From Candidatus Wolfebacteria bacterium RIFCSPLOWO2_01_FULL_47_17b (lineage in GTDB: Bacteria > Patescibacteriota > Minisyncoccia > UBA6257 > JAGOQP01): a stretch of DNA of 44,847 nt. Where the stretch lies: NCBI GenBank assembly GCA_001793865.1, contig MGIS01000025.1, forward strand, positions 29,178 to 74,024. The letters are read 5' to 3'. Positions within the stretch are counted from its first letter, which is position 1, and every line of letters begins with the position of its first letter. Positions 35,022-43,828 of this stretch are shown here, in pieces. The notes below the pieces were generated by a model, which saw nothing but the letters and a program-made list of their open reading frames with translations, did no database searches and was not told the origin of the DNA. The position numbers and the translations under genes are program-made.

Positions 35022-36158
35022 TCATTCAATTATATTTGGTAATAACCAGCGAAACAATTTCTTCATAAGGTGTCGCATATAACTTTTTTCTTCAAGCGAT
35101 AGCGCGTACTGCAGCGCGCTGGTCGCGTGAGAGTCGGTGTCGCCTGCTTTAAATGGTATGAGTCGCGCCGGAAATTTTTTTTGCTCGGAAATAAAATAAT
35201 TGAGCATTCCCGCCTCCACATACGCGTCTTTTACTCCTGTCTCTTTTTTGAACGACAGAATCCCCTTTTGTAGGCGTGAAAGCTCGTCATGCAGGATTTT
35301 TTCAATAAATTTTCGTGCGGCGGGAGAAATACCATCATGCACGTATCTTTGAAGTACTGCACGGTAGGCGTCCTTTCCTATGCCCAGCATATTGTTGCAT
35401 GCTTCGTATAAGCTGTGCGCACCGAAGTTAAAGCTTCCTGCGTGCGCCACTTCCTGAGCCGAACTCAAAAATACGTTCGTGCGGCTTCGTTCCACGATGC
35501 ACACAAGCGTCGGTGAAGCGCTCCGCAGGCCGTATGCTACCGCGAACCCGTTTTCGAGGGCCGACTGTATCCGAGCGCGCTTGGGAAGTATTTTTGCAAG
35601 TTCGGTGTAGATGGGCCGGTACAAATGCGTTTGCACGATTCCGACACGCATATCCGGACCGGTTATTGATGTAATCGAATCTTCCTGGATGTGCAGAATA
35701 TCTTTCGTGCCTATCGCCGCGGATACGAGCGAGTTCTGCGCAAGGAGCGTATTTACGTCATCATATTTGCGGCTAGCCATAAAGAGCTTTTTATTCTTCT
35801 CCACCAGTTTCCACACCGCGTGCGTAAGGAACGAATTGAGCTCTTGGGCGCGCGCCTGCTCGGAAGACTTTTCGCGCTTTGAGACAACCGCTTCGTAGCG
35901 GCTCTGGCAAAACTGATGTGGGATTTGCAGCAGCAGCCGATAGTGGAACGGAAAATATATTATTTTCAGAATGAAACGCAGGATCTTGTTCTGGGAAAGC
36001 TGTTTTTCCTGCACGCCGCGCAAGGTAAACGACCGTGACTCGGTTATTTTTTTTGTTTGGGCGTTGTACGTGAATCGGTGTACCGCCAGGCCGTCGTCAC
36101 TGAATGTGAGCATGAGGTAGTATTGTATGCGGCGTATGTTTTTTAGCAGTGATAACAT
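35022..36158 (-). CDS. Hypothetical protein, possibly actin-like ATPase fold
   Basis: 378 aa; weak resemblance only. Confidence 0.35.
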   Translation of the reverse strand: MLSLLKNIRRIQYYLMLTFSDDGLAVHRFTYNAQTKKITESRSFTLRGVQEKQLSQNKILRFILKIIYFPFHYRLLLQIPHQFCQSRYEAVVSKREKSSEQARAQELNSFLTHAVWKLVEKNKKLFMASRKYDDVNTLLAQNSLVSAAIGTKDILHIQEDSITSITGPDMRVGIVQTHLYRPIYTELAKILPKRARIQSALENGFAVAYGLRSASPTLVCIVERSRTNVFLSSAQEVAHAGSFNFGAHSLYEACNNMLGIGKDAYRAVLQRYVHDGISPAARKFIEKILHDELSRLQKGILSFKKETGVKDAYVEAGMLNYFISEQKKFPARLIPFKAGDTDSHATSALQYALSLEEKSYMRHLMKKLFRWLLPNIIE

Positions 36159-36164
36159 TATATT

Positions 36165-37931
36165 TTATTCTATTATAGCTCTGATTCGCTTCGTGTTTTT
36201 GCCAAGCGATTCCTGCTTTATGATTTTAAATGTACCTATTTCTCCGGTATTTTGCACGTGTGGTCCGTTGCAAAACTCCGCGCTTACGACGGCACCTTCG
36301 GTCCCTATGTAATATACCTTCACAATGTCGGGATATTTTTCTTTAAAGAAGTGCAGCGCTCCGCTTTCTTCGGCTTCTTCTTTGGACATTTCTTTAAAAT
36401 ATACGGGAAGGTCCCTTTGTATAATTTCCTGCACGTCTTGCTGGATTGCGGCAATTTCTTCATTGGTCAGCCGGCGATCGAAGTTAAAATCAAACCGTAG
36501 GCGCTCGGGTGTTATATCCGATCCCATCTGCTGGACGCTTTCTTCGAGTGTTTTGCGCAGTGCTCGGTGCAGGAGGTGTGTGGCGGTATGCATGCGTATG
36601 ACACGCTTTAGTTCTTCCTCGCTTCCGGCTTTCAATTCTCCGGTGTCCAACAGTAGCCCGTGACCGCCGAATTTCTTTCCCGCCCCCGCTCGCGAAGTTT
36701 TCTGATGTTTTCTGAACGCTTCGTCGAATTCCGATTTGGATATTTTGCTGTAGACGTCGTCTTCAACGACTTCTCTAAGCAATTCAAACGGAAGCCCGAA
36801 TGATTCATACAGGTGGAACGCGTCTGTTCCGGTTATCTTTTTTTCTTTCTCAACGATTCGTGAGACCTCCAGGAGCCCCCGTTGAATGCTTGTGCCGAAT
36901 TTTTCCGACTCTTCCTGCCAGACGTGGATAACAGATTTCGGAGATCGAATTTCTGCGTATAGTGGTCCGTATTGTTTTGAGATAACCCCGGCGCCGAGCG
37001 CGAACGGGTCGGTGTGTATGTCGTTTTTCATTTTCAGCCCAATGATCTTTCGCAGGATCCTGCGCAATACGTATCCCGCATCTTTATTGCTGGGGGTAAT
37101 ACCATCGGCGATCATAAAAACGCCTGCGCGGATATGGTCGGCGAGTATACGGATATCACGGGTTGATGCTTCCGGCGCTTCCTGCGTGAGCATGTCTATA
37201 AGTGGCTTGAACGCGGATGTTTCGTATACGCTCTTTTTTCCCTCCGGCATGCATAACAGCCGTTCAAATCCCATGCCTGTATCCACTCCTGGGGTTTCAA
37301 GTTTTTTGTATTCAAAATGGTTTTGAGGTTCAACATTTTTTGTCACCGCGTAATATTCGTTAAACACAATATTCCATACCTCTATGTTGTCCACATAGAT
37401 TTCGGTCGTGGGGCCGCAAGGACCTTCGCTTCCGGTTGGCCCCCAGAAATTATCCGCACGGTTGCCAAATGCTATTTTTTCTTTCGGGAGTCCCATAATG
37501 TTGTGCCAGATTCTGAACGATTCCTCATCTTTCGGCGTGTTGGCATCACCTTCGAACACTGATACATGTATGCGCTGGGGATCTATGTGCAGGCGCTCGG
37601 TCAAAAATTCATATCCCCATCTGATCGCGTCTTCCTTCCAGTATCCGCCGAACGAAAAATTACCCATCATTTCGAAGAATGTGAGGTGCGTTTCGTCGCC
37701 TACCTCATCTATGTCGCTCGTGCGCACGCACTTTTGTATGGATACGGCGTTCTTTAATCCAAAATCCTTTTCGGCGTTGAGCTCGCCGGTGTAGTAGCGT
37801 TTGAATTGCTGCATCCCCGCGGTCGTAAAAAGCACCGACGGATCGGTCGGCACGAGCGATGACGAGGGCACGATGGCGTGGTCTCTTTCTTTAAAAAAGT
37901 CGAAAAATTTTTTCCTAACCTCCAAAAACAT
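36165..37931 (-). CDS. alaS: Alanyl-tRNA synthetase, short form without C-Ala domain
   Basis: MFLEVRKKFFDFFKERDHAIVPSSSLVP, TTAGMQQFKRYYTGE; editing motifs HTATH and CNGPH; ends just after editing domain; start corrected to 37931. Confidence 0.95.
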   Translation of the reverse strand: MFLEVRKKFFDFFKERDHAIVPSSSLVPTDPSVLFTTAGMQQFKRYYTGELNAEKDFGLKNAVSIQKCVRTSDIDEVGDETHLTFFEMMGNFSFGGYWKEDAIRWGYEFLTERLHIDPQRIHVSVFEGDANTPKDEESFRIWHNIMGLPKEKIAFGNRADNFWGPTGSEGPCGPTTEIYVDNIEVWNIVFNEYYAVTKNVEPQNHFEYKKLETPGVDTGMGFERLLCMPEGKKSVYETSAFKPLIDMLTQEAPEASTRDIRILADHIRAGVFMIADGITPSNKDAGYVLRRILRKIIGLKMKNDIHTDPFALGAGVISKQYGPLYAEIRSPKSVIHVWQEESEKFGTSIQRGLLEVSRIVEKEKKITGTDAFHLYESFGLPFELLREVVEDDVYSKISKSEFDEAFRKHQKTSRAGAGKKFGGHGLLLDTGELKAGSEEELKRVIRMHTATHLLHRALRKTLEESVQQMGSDITPERLRFDFNFDRRLTNEEIAAIQQDVQEIIQRDLPVYFKEMSKEEAEESGALHFFKEKYPDIVKVYYIGTEGAVVSAEFCNGPHVQNTGEIGTFKIIKQESLGKNTKRIRAIIE

Positions 37932-37953
37932 GATAGTAGTATAAAGTAACAGC

Positions 37954-37995
37954 GTCCGAGGTTCAACCTTGATCTGGGAAGGTTGAACCTCGGAC
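37954..37995. repeat. Perfect 17-bp inverted repeat GTCCGAGGTTCAACCTT-gatctggg-AAGGTTGAACCTCGGAC
   Basis: Direct reading. Confidence 0.92.
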
Positions 37996-38014
37996 ACAAT
38001 GATTCTTACCAGCA

Positions 38015-38361
38015 CAAAAAAACCGGTCAATCGTTGCGATTGAACCGGTTAAAAATTCACAAGGACCCGCCGAGATTTATATTCCAACCCGTAGGTAAAA
38101 TATAAACTTTCGAATCTAAGGCTGTGGTATCTCACTGTCGGCTCGACGATACCCAGGAGTATCGTTTCATTGCCTCCCACCTATGCTGCGTCCAAAAATC
38201 CTATCTTTGGGCCAGAATCTCGGGATCGAACCGAGTTACAGACATAAAAACGTGTGGTACATGCACCAGTGTGCTGTACGGCACATTCTTATCCTCACTT
38301 ATGGGCGTCTATAAGGCCACCTCCATCCTGTTCCTCGTGAATGTAATTTATTCAAAATTCT
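38015..38361 (-). ncRNA. Stand-alone structured RNA gene (~345 nt) with tRNA T-arm-like and 23S L1-stalk-like modules
   Basis: Own promoter (TTGACA 38391-38396, N17, TATTAT 38368-38373), own terminator, no ORF; T-arm CTCGGTTCGATCCCGAG (38219-38235); ATAGGTGGGAGGC...GAGCCGAC...TGAGATACCAC (38124-38184). Confidence 0.8.
38021..38050 (-). terminator. Intrinsic terminator of the RNA gene
   Basis: Minus strand AACCGGTTCAATCG-caa-CGATTGACCGGTT then TTTTT. Confidence 0.88.
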
Positions 38362-38367
38362 GTTTGG

Positions 38368-38396
38368 ATAATATTCCTCTTTGCAAAAAATGTCAA
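38368..38396 (-). promoter_or_regulatory. Sigma70 promoter of the RNA gene
   Basis: TTGACA-N17-TATTAT (6/6 and 5/6 to consensus). Confidence 0.88.
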
Positions 38397-38452
38397 ATCT
38401 CGTGGCGTCCAAAACAAACGCCATGGCGTGAAGTGAGGGTTTGTAGTTCGCC

Positions 38453-39670
38453 TCAGTATTCCTCCAACGCTTTTGATTTTTCGTGCAAACGCATGCGTTC
38501 CAATGCTTTTGCTTCGATCTGGCGGATCCGCTCGCGGGTGACGCCGAATTTTTTGCCCACTTCTTCAAGCGTGTGAGTGACGCCATCGGCAAGCCCGAAC
38601 CGCAGCGCAAGTATCTCCTGTTCGCGGGGTGTAAGGTCGTCCATAATTTCTTCTATCTTCTCGCGTAGCAATGTGTGCGAGGTGAGTTGGTCGGGAGTGA
38701 GCCCCTTCTCGTCTCTCACGAATTCGGAAAGAGTTGTCGCGTCCTCATCCTCCCCCACCGGCAGCTCCAGCGAAAGCACCTCCTGCGAGATTTCCTGAAT
38801 GTGGCGTACTTTTTCCACCGATGTACCCATTTCAATCGCGATTTCTTCGGCAAGCGGATCGCGCCCGAGTTCCTGCGAGAGACGGCTTTTGACCTGCGTG
38901 TATTTCGATATCGTTTCCACCATATGTACCGGTATGCGGATGGTGCGCGATTGGTCGGCAAGCGCGCGGGCGATAGCTTGGCGAATCCACCAGGTGGCAT
39001 ACGTTGAGAACTTGAATCCTCTGCGGTAGTCGAACTTATCCACCGCTTTGGAAAGGCCGATATTCCCTTCCTGGATAAGGTCCAGAATACTCATATTATT
39101 ACTGCGATTCACGTAATGCTTGGCAATGGACACGACCAAACGCAGGTTCGCCTGTATGAGCCGCTGGCGGGCTTCCTCGTCCCCTCCTTCGGATCGTTTT
39201 GCGAGATCCTTTTCTTCTTGCGCGGTGAGAAGCGCGGTTCTTCCAATCGCCTTCAGATAGAGCTGCACGGCGTCAGGCAGGTCTGCCCGTTCCAGCTCTG
39301 CCATTTCTTTTTCAAAATTTGTTGCCTTGCGTGGAGCGGTGTCTATGAGCTGGTCTACTTCGATGACCTTGATGTTTTCCGCGTCCAGTCGCTTATAGAT
39401 ATCATCCAAAAAATCGACGTCTTCCTCAATAGTGGGAAAAACCACTAAAATTTCGGAGTCGGTTAAAAACCCCCTGTTTTTGCCGCGAGTGATAAGTTCC
39501 TGCATCTGCTCTTCGGAAAACCTGGGCGCGTGCTTCTTTCGCGCGTTCAGTTTCTTCTTCGGGGTCCTTTTTGTCTTTCTTGCAACCTTTTTTGTTTTTT
39601 TCTTTGGCCGGACAGCTTTCTTCTTCGCCTTAGGTTTTTTACGGACGTTTTTTCTTTTGTGTTTTGGCAT
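38453..39670 (-). CDS. rpoD: RNA polymerase primary sigma factor RpoD
   Basis: [65 protein letters not shown]; lysine-rich N-terminus. Confidence 0.96.
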   Translation of the reverse strand: MPKHKRKNVRKKPKAKKKAVRPKKKTKKVARKTKRTPKKKLNARKKHAPRFSEEQMQELITRGKNRGFLTDSEILVVFPTIEEDVDFLDDIYKRLDAENIKVIEVDQLIDTAPRKATNFEKEMAELERADLPDAVQLYLKAIGRTALLTAQEEKDLAKRSEGGDEEARQRLIQANLRLVVSIAKHYVNRSNNMSILDLIQEGNIGLSKAVDKFDYRRGFKFSTYATWWIRQAIARALADQSRTIRIPVHMVETISKYTQVKSRLSQELGRDPLAEEIAIEMGTSVEKVRHIQEISQEVLSLELPVGEDEDATTLSEFVRDEKGLTPDQLTSHTLLREKIEEIMDDLTPREQEILALRFGLADGVTHTLEEVGKKFGVTRERIRQIEAKALERMRLHEKSKALEEY

Positions 39671-39693
39671 GCTAAAAAAATAACAGCGCTATT

Positions 39694-41367
39694 CTAATCA
39701 TTTTCCCTTAATTTTGTTAATTCGTCAAATTCCTTAAGGAGACGGGATGACTCTTCGGGTTTTCCTTCGGTCTGCGCCTCTTTCATACGTATGACTAGTT
39801 TTTGCTGTTTTGCTTTCAAATATTCGCTTTTCAGCTCGTGTAGAAGAAATTTGATTTCGTTGGAACTCGTTTCTTCGTCTCCGGTCACTTCGAGCGATGA
39901 CTGCATTTCCAGAAGATCCTTCGTCTTCTGGTCGAAGGCGCTTTTGGGAAAGTATGCCGTGTATGGCTCGATTTCATTACGCAGCGACGGGTAGGCGGTG
40001 CATACGAGCGCGATCCTGCGTGCTATTTTTTCGATGCGGGATGTAGGCGCCTCTTCCACTGCCTGAGCCGTTTGCGGTTCCGTTTTGCCGCTGCGGGTTT
40101 TTTTTATAAGTTGCAGCTCTTCGTAGAGCACCTGTTCGGGTATGCGGGTTTTTGCGGCAAGCTGTTGGATCCATGTATTTTGATCTATGGGGCTTGCGAG
40201 CATGAGTGTTTTTTGCAGGAACGCGCGGGTTGCCCGTTTGATATCGTTTTTGAACTGGTCAAGAAAAAAACGGTCGTGATAGAACTGGAACGGAGTCAAC
40301 TGCATGCGTTCAATAACACCTTTAATCTTCCCGGGATTTTTTGCGATGTATTCGGACGCGTCTTTCCCGTCGGGCACAAAAAAAAGCCGTGCCGTGAAAT
40401 CAAGCATATGCGCCATATCGAGCGTGCGTTCCGCCGCGAGCTTGCCCGCTTCGTCGGTATCAAACGCGAGCACGATGCGATCGGTTATTTTGCGGAGTGT
40501 CTGTAGGTGTGTGTTGGTGAGCGCGGTTCCCGATGTCGCCACTACGTTTCGCACTCCTTCCTGATATAGTGTTACTAAGTCCATCTGCCCTTCCACGATT
40601 GCCGCGTATTCCAGCTTCTTTATTTCCTGCTTCGCTTTGTCCAATGCGTACAGAATGCGCGATTTGCTGAATATGGGCGTTTCGGGTCCGTTTATGTATT
40701 TGCCCACATTATCGGTTTCGAGATTTGGCAGAATGCGTCCGGAAAAGGAAACGGTCTTACCGAATGTATTTTTGAGCGGGAACATAACGCGCCCGCGGAA
40801 CCGATCCATATATGTGCCTCGATCGGTTTTGAACGCGAGTCCGGCTCGCTCAATATCCGTAGCTGCGTAGCCGGTGTTTATAAGATGCACCATGAGCGCA
40901 TCCTTGGCGTTGGGCGCGAATCCGATGCTGAACTCCTCGCGCGTGTCGTCGTGGATACCCCGCTGTTTCAGGTAGAATTTCGCTTCTTCGGATTGCGCGA
41001 GCTGGTCTTCATAAAATTTCACGGCGGCTTCGTGGATGTCATACAACACGCCGAATTCTTTTTCCTGCTGAGGATTGAATTGCTTCAGTTCGACGCCGGC
41101 TTTCTCGGCAAGCGCTTTGAGCGCTTCGTAAAATTCCACCTGCTCGTACTTCATCACAAAGCTGATCACGTCCCCTCCCTCGTTGCATGATCCGAAGCAG
41201 TGCCAGCTTTGGCGATCGGGAGACACAATAAAAGACGGGGTCTTTTCCTTGTGGAATGGACACACCGCCTTGAAGTTCTTCCCAGCCGGCATAAGCGGAA
41301 TATAGGAGCGGATTATCTCCACGATATCCAGTTTATCCTTTATTTCTTGCACGGCATCGTTAGGCAT
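39694..41367 (-). CDS. dnaG: DNA primase
   Basis: VCPFHKEKTPSFIVSPDRQSWHCFG zinc finger, TOPRIM EGQMDLVTLYQEGVRNVVATSGTALT; start corrected to MPNDAVQEIK. Confidence 0.95.
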   Translation of the reverse strand: MPNDAVQEIKDKLDIVEIIRSYIPLMPAGKNFKAVCPFHKEKTPSFIVSPDRQSWHCFGSCNEGGDVISFVMKYEQVEFYEALKALAEKAGVELKQFNPQQEKEFGVLYDIHEAAVKFYEDQLAQSEEAKFYLKQRGIHDDTREEFSIGFAPNAKDALMVHLINTGYAATDIERAGLAFKTDRGTYMDRFRGRVMFPLKNTFGKTVSFSGRILPNLETDNVGKYINGPETPIFSKSRILYALDKAKQEIKKLEYAAIVEGQMDLVTLYQEGVRNVVATSGTALTNTHLQTLRKITDRIVLAFDTDEAGKLAAERTLDMAHMLDFTARLFFVPDGKDASEYIAKNPGKIKGVIERMQLTPFQFYHDRFFLDQFKNDIKRATRAFLQKTLMLASPIDQNTWIQQLAAKTRIPEQVLYEELQLIKKTRSGKTEPQTAQAVEEAPTSRIEKIARRIALVCTAYPSLRNEIEPYTAYFPKSAFDQKTKDLLEMQSSLEVTGDEETSSNEIKFLLHELKSEYLKAKQQKLVIRMKEAQTEGKPEESSRLLKEFDELTKLREND

Positions 41368-41400
41368 AAAGTTCAGTATACGCCCATTCCTTCTTTCGTA

Positions 41401-41463
41401 AAGTGCGGAGTTCGTAAGGTTTGGCCTCGGTCTCGTGAGGCCGAACCTTGGTTTCACGGACTT
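41401..41463. repeat. Family-7 inverted repeat, second copy
   Basis: GTAAGGTTTGGCCTCGGT....GAGGCCGAACCTTGG shared with 27320-27374. Confidence 0.85.
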
Positions 41464-41495
41464 CACATTGAATGTGCGAGTCCGGGCCTCGTGCA

Positions 41496-42548
41496 TTACG
41501 GTTGGAGGATGTCGTCCACGTTGCCGTTGATGGAGATAACCACGTTGCGGACGGTCGGGAATTGTTTGAGCGTTCGGTCGATCTGCGCTCGGATAGCTGC
41601 AATGCGGCACGATCCCCCACCCGGCTCCAATTCCTTGCTGAAATCCGCGTACGCGGTGCCCTGTTCTATGCGCAATGAGTTCAGTTTTGTGCCGGTCGGA
41701 ATGTTCGTGTAGTAGTCGAGTCCCGGCTCTTTATCGATGGGGCCTAACAGCAGCTCCCCAATCGCGGCGGTTCCAACCGATTGCGTATAGGGAATAACCC
41801 GCTGTACTTCGAATACGGCACTGCACGTTACCTGTGGATCGTATCGGTCATTATTGAAAAAAACTTTTACGTTCGTGGTTTGGCGGTGCGTAACGTATAT
41901 GGTGACGGTCGCGGTGTTTATCTGCGATCCGTCCCGTGCCGAATATTCGAAGGCGTCTATAAACACTCGTTCGCTTGGAAGTGTGTTTTTAGAAAGCGTG
42001 AATGTGTAATTAAATTCACCGAATTCTCCCATGCCTCCGGTTTCATTCATAACCGGCTCTTCAAAAAGAGTTGTGGTGGTGGATGTGCGCACGCGAATCA
42101 TAAATGAATTTTCAAATACGCGCGCCACGCCGCTTACCGTTATAACGGCATCGCTTACTACCTGTTGGTCAGTGGGTGTATATATGATGATGGCGGGCGC
42201 TTTCGTGACTCGAATTACCGAAGCCAGTAATGAATTACTGGTTGTCCAGGTGCCCTCTACCGATACATCAAATCCCTTTTTGAGGTATGAAAAGTCCGCT
42301 TCACCGCCGCTTTCATTGAAGACGCGCGTATTGCGATCTATCGCGACGGGATATATGTGTTCTTCTTGCTCTACGGTAAGTACGCGTGCTGACGCGGCTA
42401 CGTTTGTGATGGTGCCCTGTATGGTTGTAGGCTGCTGCGAGTCGGGCGAAAGCGGCGTCTGCGCCGTGTCCGAAAATCCCCATATAACGGAGCCGATGAC
42501 GACGAGTGCGACTATTATTATACCCGCTACGATCCAGTTTTTACTCAT
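41496..42548 (-). CDS. Gmad2 plus GerMN domain exported protein
   Basis: IIIYTPTDQQVVSDAVITVSGVARVFE; AIGELLLGPIDKEPGLDYYTNIPTGTKLNSLRIEQGTAYADFSKEL. Confidence 0.8.
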   Translation of the reverse strand: MSKNWIVAGIIIVALVVIGSVIWGFSDTAQTPLSPDSQQPTTIQGTITNVAASARVLTVEQEEHIYPVAIDRNTRVFNESGGEADFSYLKKGFDVSVEGTWTTSNSLLASVIRVTKAPAIIIYTPTDQQVVSDAVITVSGVARVFENSFMIRVRTSTTTTLFEEPVMNETGGMGEFGEFNYTFTLSKNTLPSERVFIDAFEYSARDGSQINTATVTIYVTHRQTTNVKVFFNNDRYDPQVTCSAVFEVQRVIPYTQSVGTAAIGELLLGPIDKEPGLDYYTNIPTGTKLNSLRIEQGTAYADFSKELEPGGGSCRIAAIRAQIDRTLKQFPTVRNVVISINGNVDDILQP

Positions 42549-42786
42549 GGTATTTTGTATACAACATATCAATCACCTTCGCAAGTTCGTGATCTTTTTC
42601 GGTAATCTTTCCTTCGTCGTGAGTAGTCAGCGTCATAGTGACCTTTGTATATGATACGTGGATATCGGGATGATGTTGCAGACGCTCGGCTTCCGCCGCC
42701 ACAACGCTCACAAAAGCTATGGCTTGCTTGAAGTCAGGGAAATTAAAATCTTTTGTGAGTAAATTATTTTGTTCCGCCCAGTTCAT
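42541..42786 (-). CDS. Pterin-4a-carbinolamine dehydratase
   Basis: ERLQHHPDIHVSYTKVTMTLTTHDEGKITEKDHELA. Confidence 0.9.
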   Translation of the reverse strand: MNWAEQNNLLTKDFNFPDFKQAIAFVSVVAAEAERLQHHPDIHVSYTKVTMTLTTHDEGKITEKDHELAKVIDMLYTKYHE

Positions 42787-43378
42787 AGTTTTTCTCCGCC
42801 GCCGCCCAATCCAGCACCTGCCACCATGCATTGACATAGTCGGCGCGTCTATTTTGATATTTTAGATAGTATGCGTGCTCCCATACATCAAGTCCGATAA
42901 TCGGAATCCGTTTCTCCATCAGCGGCGAATCCTGGTTTGGCGTGCTGTGCACCCGCAAATTCTTTTCAGCATCCATAGTCAGCCATGCCCAGCCGCTACC
43001 GAACCTTCCCGTGGCTTTTTCTTCGAATTTTTTCTTAAAATCATCCATCGATCCGAATGCTTCTTCAAGGGCAGTCTTTAGGTCTCCTTCGGGCTCTTTT
43101 CTTGGATGTGGGCTCATACTAGTCCAAAAAAAAGAGTGATTTGCGTGTCCTCCGCCGTTGTTTTGCACTGCAGTGTGGATGTCTTCGGGAATGGTGTGGA
43201 TATTTTCCAGCATGCCCTCAAGATTGCCGGTATCCACTTCAGGATGTTTTTCTAGAGCGGCATTGAGCTTGTCTATGTATGCTTGGTGATGCTTCGTGTG
43301 ATGAATCTCCATCGTTTTGGCATCAATGTGCGGCTCGAGAGCATCGTAAGAATATTTCAGTTGAGGTAATGTATACAT
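42764..43378 (-). CDS. sodA/B: Fe/Mn superoxide dismutase
   Basis: LPQLKYSYDALEPHIDAKTMEIHHTKHHQAYI; GGGHANHSFFW; DVWEHAYYLKYQNRRADYV. Confidence 0.95.
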   Translation of the reverse strand: MYTLPQLKYSYDALEPHIDAKTMEIHHTKHHQAYIDKLNAALEKHPEVDTGNLEGMLENIHTIPEDIHTAVQNNGGGHANHSFFWTSMSPHPRKEPEGDLKTALEEAFGSMDDFKKKFEEKATGRFGSGWAWLTMDAEKNLRVHSTPNQDSPLMEKRIPIIGLDVWEHAYYLKYQNRRADYVNAWWQVLDWAAAEKNYELGGTK

Positions 43379-43399
43379 GGTATTTGAATAATTTTGAAT

Positions 43400-43663
43400 T
43401 TATATTCTCACTCCTTCGGATCGGAGTTTTTTTATTTTGCCTTTTATTCCGCCGGGGCCGCTATAGTGCCCTGCTGTCCCGTCACTACGTATGACGCGAT
43501 GGCACGGCACTCGTTTCATATCCTCGTTATGCTTCATCAATGTTCCTACCGCACGAAATGCCCGCGGGCTTCCCGCTTTTTGCGCAACTTGCTTGTATGT
43601 CATTACTTTGCCCTTTGGAATGGAGGCTACTATTTTTAAGACTTTTTCTTTGAATGTTTTCAT
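43400..43663 (-). CDS. Methylated-DNA-[protein]-cysteine methyltransferase-like (MGMT domain, PCHR active site)
   Basis: IPKGKVMTYKQVAQKAGSPRAFRAVGTLMKHNE...VPCHRVIRSDGTAGHYSGPGG. Confidence 0.92.
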   Translation of the reverse strand: MKTFKEKVLKIVASIPKGKVMTYKQVAQKAGSPRAFRAVGTLMKHNEDMKRVPCHRVIRSDGTAGHYSGPGGIKGKIKKLRSEGVRI

Positions 43664-43676
43664 AATTAAATAAAAA

Positions 43677-43702
43677 CCCCTCGGGTCCTCACAACCCAGG
43701 GG
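43677..43702 (-). terminator. Terminator downstream of pilin-LamG gene 2
   Basis: CCCCTcGGGT..ACCCAGGGG, minus strand followed by TTTTTATT. Confidence 0.75.
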
Positions 43703-43828
43703 CTTCCTACTAACAATTTGATTATACACCTATTTTTTCAAAAATCCAGCTATCTGTGGATAAATGGAATTGGGTTGTGGGTAGTGGGTTTTGAGTTGCG
43801 AGAAGTCTCGCTACTCATAACTCACTTC

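Noticed and set aside
36165-38030. Extended alaS start at 38030
   Set aside because: The extra 33 residues cover the 37954 palindrome and the end of the ncRNA region; canonical MFLEVRKKFFDFF starts at 37931.
38207-38361. Calling the T-arm plus ATTCTGG-C-CCA region a tRNA or tmRNA
   Set aside because: No D-arm or 7-nt anticodon loop lies at tRNA distance; no G-U acceptor, GGATTCGAC or tag ORF for tmRNA; transcription evidently continues through to the terminator at 38021.
39694-41610. Extended dnaG start at 41610
   Set aside because: The first ~81 residues (VKPRFGLTRPRPNLTNS) are a read-through of the family-7 repeat; the canonical start MPNDAVQEIKDKLDIVEIIRSY is at 41367.
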